The notes under the pieces: generated by a model | What the model was told of the DNA's origin: nothing | What the model saw: the letters and a program-made list of their open reading frames with translations, nothing else | Databases searched by the model: none | Program-made: the position numbers and the translations under genes | NCBI GenBank assembly: GCA_937915965.1 | Contig: CALGHC010000625.1 | Coordinates: 1-9,024 of the forward strand | Reading direction: 5' to 3' | From: an uncultured Myxococcales bacterium | Lineage (GTDB): Bacteria > Myxococcota_A > UBA9042 | Length of the DNA: 9,024 bases | In this document: piece after piece, positions 7,447 to 9,024 of the stretch | Layout of the letters: each line of letters begins with the position of its first letter | Position numbering within the stretch: position 1 is the first letter of the stretch

Positions 7447-7534
7447 CTCGTTCGCGCGGCTGGCCTCGTTCGCCCGGCACGCACCGTTCGCGGCAGGCAT
7501 CGTTCGCGCAGCAAGCCTCGTTCGCGCAGCAAGC
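7447..7534. repeat. 18-bp degenerate tandem repeat, five units
   Basis: The plus-strand consensus is CTCGTTCGCGCAGCAAGC. Units lie at 7447-7464, 7465-7482, 7483-7498 (16 bp), 7499-7516 and 7517-7534. The last two differ only at the first base; the earlier ones are more diverged. There are no spacers, so this is not a CRISPR array. It sits between the SNase-OB stop and the 9-bp array. Confidence 0.85.
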
Positions 7535-7573
7535 GTCGCGCAGCTGGCTCGGCCGCATCGGCCCGGCCAGCGC

Positions 7574-8839
7574 TCACTTGGTCGCGGCGGGCTCCGCTTT
7601 GTTCGCCGCGCCGGCCGCGGGCGTGGCGGTGCTCTTCTGCTCGAAGCGCACCAGCTGTGCGTCCAACTCCGGGTTGCCGACGGGCCGGGAGACCTGACCC
7701 GCTGCCTTCACCACGAGCTGCAGCTCGTCGGTGTTGGCGCGCTTGTTGTGGTAGCGCGTCACGACACCGCGCACGCGCACGTGCTCACCCGCGCAGCCCT
7801 CGAGCTTCGAAGCGCGCAAGACAGCGGCATCAAAGAAGATGAGCGGGAAGTCGGCGCCGCGGCGATGGGCCAGCGTCACGCGCGTCGGACCGCGGCCGCG
7901 CTGGCTCACGTCGCTGACGCTACCGAACACTTCGACCTCCTTGCCGACGTGCTGGGCGAGGCGATCGAGCGCGTCGTTCCAACTCAACGAGATCAGCTCG
8001 GGGCGACCGGCCGCCTCCTTCTCGAACGCCGCGATGGTCTTCGCCCGGGCGTGCCACCAGGCCAAACGGCGCGGGTAGTCGTCGTAGTGCATGGCGCCTT
8101 CCTTCCACACGCCACGGCCCGCGCGCCGGGCTTCGGCCTCGGCGGCGACAAACTCGTCGTGGAAGCGACGCGAGTAGGAGTACTTCACGAAATAGGGGCT
8201 CATGCCGGCGCGGACACACTCGACGTTGTAGTTGACCCATCGCCCGTCGCGCTCGACAAGGACGTAGGCCAGATGACGCCCATATCGGCCGCGTAGCTCC
8301 TGGATGTGGTCACGCTCAAGCCGAACCACCTTCACTCCGGCGAAGAACTTCTCCGCGAATTGTGTTGCCTCTGTGCCAAGCGGCGTCGCGAACTTCATCG
8401 GAGCCGGGCTCTGCGCCTTGTTGTGCTTGAGGTACTGGGGCCAGCCGCGCGCGAAGAGGGCGCGCTCCTCGGGCTTCTTGAAGGTCTCTTCGGTGTCGAT
8501 CCCGAGCAAGCGCAAGGTGGCGTCCAGGCCGACAACGCGGATCGTGTCGCCATCGATGACGGGGCTCTTGGCGTCGAGCGGGAATTCGCCGATCAGCAAC
8601 GTCGCAGGTGCCGCCGCGAGGACGGGCGCGGTGACGGGCGTCGCTGCCGTCGCAGGCGCCGCCGCGAGGACGGGCGCGACGGTTGCGGCCAAGGGAGACG
8701 GCTCTGCAGCAGCTGCGCCAGAGGCCGGTGATGTCTTGTGGCCGCAGGCGATCAGCAGCAGCGCGACAACGCAGAGAGCACCCACGGTCGGTGGCTGGGT
8801 GGATCCAAGCGGCACGCGTCGATTCGCAACTGGTTTCAT
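7574..8839 (-). CDS. SNase-family lipoprotein with C-terminal OB-fold-like domain
   Basis: A 421-aa predicted extracytoplasmic nuclease. The ATG at 8839 has GAGGTG close upstream (8843-8848) and starts a classic lipoprotein signal (lipobox LLIAC, Cys32). A longer open frame to a TTG at 8938 would bury the signal. Residues ~35-80 are an Ala/Pro/Thr tether with a duplicated APVLAAAPAT segment. The SNase domain covers ~92-245: VIDGDTI (D96, D98, T99), LRLLGIDTEET (R110, D115, T116, E118) and RYGRHLAYV (R188). All residues equivalent to the S. aureus nuclease active site are present. A ~25-residue insert (residues ~121-150) after the active-site loop is longer than in minimal SNases. Residues ~296-381 look like an OB-fold (EVEVFGSVSDVSQRGRGPTR, later HVRVRGVVTRYHN and ELQLVV), a common nucleic-acid-binding fold. 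The C-terminus is Ala/Lys-rich. It is the first gene of the cluster in the window. The SNase call is firm; the OB call is moderate and from pattern only. Confidence 0.92.
   Translation of the reverse strand: MKPVANRRVPLGSTQPPTVGALCVVALLLIACGHKTSPASGAAAAEPSPLAATVAPVLAAAPATAATPVTAPVLAAAPATLLIGEFPLDAKSPVIDGDTIRVVGLDATLRLLGIDTEETFKKPEERALFARGWPQYLKHNKAQSPAPMKFATPLGTEATQFAEKFFAGVKVVRLERDHIQELRGRYGRHLAYVLVERDGRWVNYNVECVRAGMSPYFVKYSYSRRFHDEFVAAEAEARRAGRGVWKEGAMHYDDYPRRLAWWHARAKTIAAFEKEAAGRPELISLSWNDALDRLAQHVGKEVEVFGSVSDVSQRGRGPTRVTLAHRRGADFPLIFFDAAVLRASKLEGCAGEHVRVRGVVTRYHNKRANTDELQLVVKAAGQVSRPVGNPELDAQLVRFEQKSTATPAAGAANKAEPAATK
8601..8678. repeat. 30-bp direct repeat (period 48) inside the SNase-OB gene tether
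   Basis: Bases 8601-8630 and 8649-8678 are identical except at the ninth base. The 48-bp period is a multiple of 3, so it encodes APVLAAAPAT twice in the Ala/Pro tether between the lipidated Cys and the SNase domain. It is consistent with tether lengthening by in-frame duplication. Confidence 0.9.
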
Positions 8840-8958
8840 GCGCACCTCGCTTACGCGCGTGTGAGGCGAAATTACAGGGGCTGGGCTCCCAGGCACACGA
8901 ACGTGAGGCAGGTTGACGTAGCGCCCGCGGGAATGCAAGCGCGGCCGAGCAGGCGACC
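8840..8958 (-). promoter_or_regulatory. Leader region upstream of the cluster, with two small palindromes
   Basis: This non-coding stretch lies between the 13-bp array and the first gene. It holds CTGGGCTCCCAG at 8881-8892 (5-bp arms) and CCCGCGGG at 8924-8931. It also has the most AT-rich spot nearby, TGTAATTT on the minus strand at about 8868-8875, a possible -10. No -35 at 16-18 nt is convincing. If the cluster has its own promoter it is probably here or beyond the right edge. Confidence 0.35.
8843..8848 (-). promoter_or_regulatory. Ribosome binding site of the SNase-OB gene
   Basis: GAGGTG on the minus strand precedes the ATG at 8839 with a short 3-nt spacer (5 nt counted from the GAGG core). 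It supports the start that exposes the lipoprotein signal peptide. Confidence 0.6.
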
Positions 8959-9024
8959 AGCGGAGGCGGCCAGCGGAGGCGGCCAGCGGAGGCGGCCAGC
9001 GGAGGCGGCCAGCGGAGGCGGCCA
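8959..9024. repeat. 13-bp perfect tandem repeat, five copies, continuing off the right edge
   Basis: The plus-strand unit AGCGGAGGCGGCC is repeated exactly at 8959-8971, 8972-8984, 8985-8997, 8998-9010 and 9011-9023, and base 9024 starts another. A decayed copy (9 of 13 matches) precedes it at 8946-8958. The 13-bp period is not a multiple of 3. All frames lack stops, so coding cannot be ruled out, but nothing supports it. Exact copies suggest recent expansion. Confidence 0.95.

Larger units (their letters stand above)
7254..7573. other. 320-bp repeat-filled gap between the SNase-OB and triple-LTD genes
   Basis: This stretch separates two co-directional genes that otherwise belong to a tightly packed set. 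From the upstream side it holds a degenerate 18-bp array, a 9-bp array and a short 7-bp array, each listed separately. I see no tRNA, no intrinsic terminator with a T-tract, and no convincing -35/-10 pair on the minus strand. The minus-strand frame of the LTD gene is open through the whole gap, but several plus-strand frames are open too, so this mainly reflects GC-rich repeats without stops. I read it as non-coding leader DNA; a translated N-terminal extension of the LTD protein is the less likely alternative. Confidence 0.65.

Noticed and set aside
7300..7534. CRISPR array
   Set aside because: Units are 9 and 18 bp and directly adjacent, with no unique spacers and no cas genes nearby.
7254..7577. 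108-residue N-terminal extension of the LTD protein from GTG 7577
   Set aside because: It would bury a clear lipoprotein signal and has no ribosome site. The ATG at 7253 has both. Kept open only as an alternative in the findings.
7203..7697. Plus-strand frame across the repeats with a collagen-like Arg-Gly-Phe/Val repeat
   Set aside because: The pattern is only the translation of the 9-bp tandem repeat; it runs antisense into the SNase-OB gene and has no ribosome site or signal.
8860..8900. Sigma-70 promoter using TGTAAT on the minus strand
   Set aside because: The -10-like hexamer is only a partial match and the nearest -35-like hexamer sits at a 19-nt spacing with poor identity; not enough for a promoter call.

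Overview
The window is one strand of a GC-rich genome. Every gene I can support lies on the minus strand and reads from right to left. The organism has an outer membrane: four of the five products carry lipoprotein signal peptides and the fifth looks like a signal-peptide-bearing outer-membrane beta-barrel. High GC, lamin-tail-domain lipoproteins and low-complexity tandem repeats suggest a myxobacterium-like lineage (Myxococcota or a relative). That placement is inference; no rRNA or other taxonomic marker is present.

Layout in transcription order. At 9024-8959 a 13-bp tandem array runs off the right edge. At 8958-8840 is a short leader with small palindromes. At 8839-7574 is a lipoprotein with a staphylococcal-nuclease (SNase) domain and a C-terminal OB-fold-like domain. 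At 7573-7254 is a 320-bp gap filled mostly with three kinds of short tandem repeat. At 7253-5484 is a lipoprotein made of three lamin-tail domains (LTDs). At 5493-4891 is a second, smaller SNase lipoprotein that overlaps the LTD gene. At 4877-2622 is an exported protein with a ComEA-like helix-hairpin-helix (HhH) module and a probable outer-membrane beta-barrel. At 2625-1 is a lipoprotein with an LTD, two phospholipase-D (PLD) HKD domains and fibronectin-III-like segments; its C-terminus lies outside the window.

The last four genes are packed with 4-nt and 10-nt overlaps and one 13-nt gap, each start having a Shine-Dalgarno sequence about 7 nt upstream, so they form an operon. The first SNase gene probably belongs to it across the repeat-filled gap.

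The common theme is extracytoplasmic nucleic acid. There are two complete SNase active sites, one complete HKD phosphodiesterase, a DNA-binding-type HhH module next to an outer-membrane barrel, and LTDs, which in bacteria recur in secreted nucleases and surface proteins. My working hypothesis is a cell-surface system that captures, cuts and possibly imports extracellular DNA or RNA. The domain calls come from motifs visible in the sequence; the joint function is inferred and untested.
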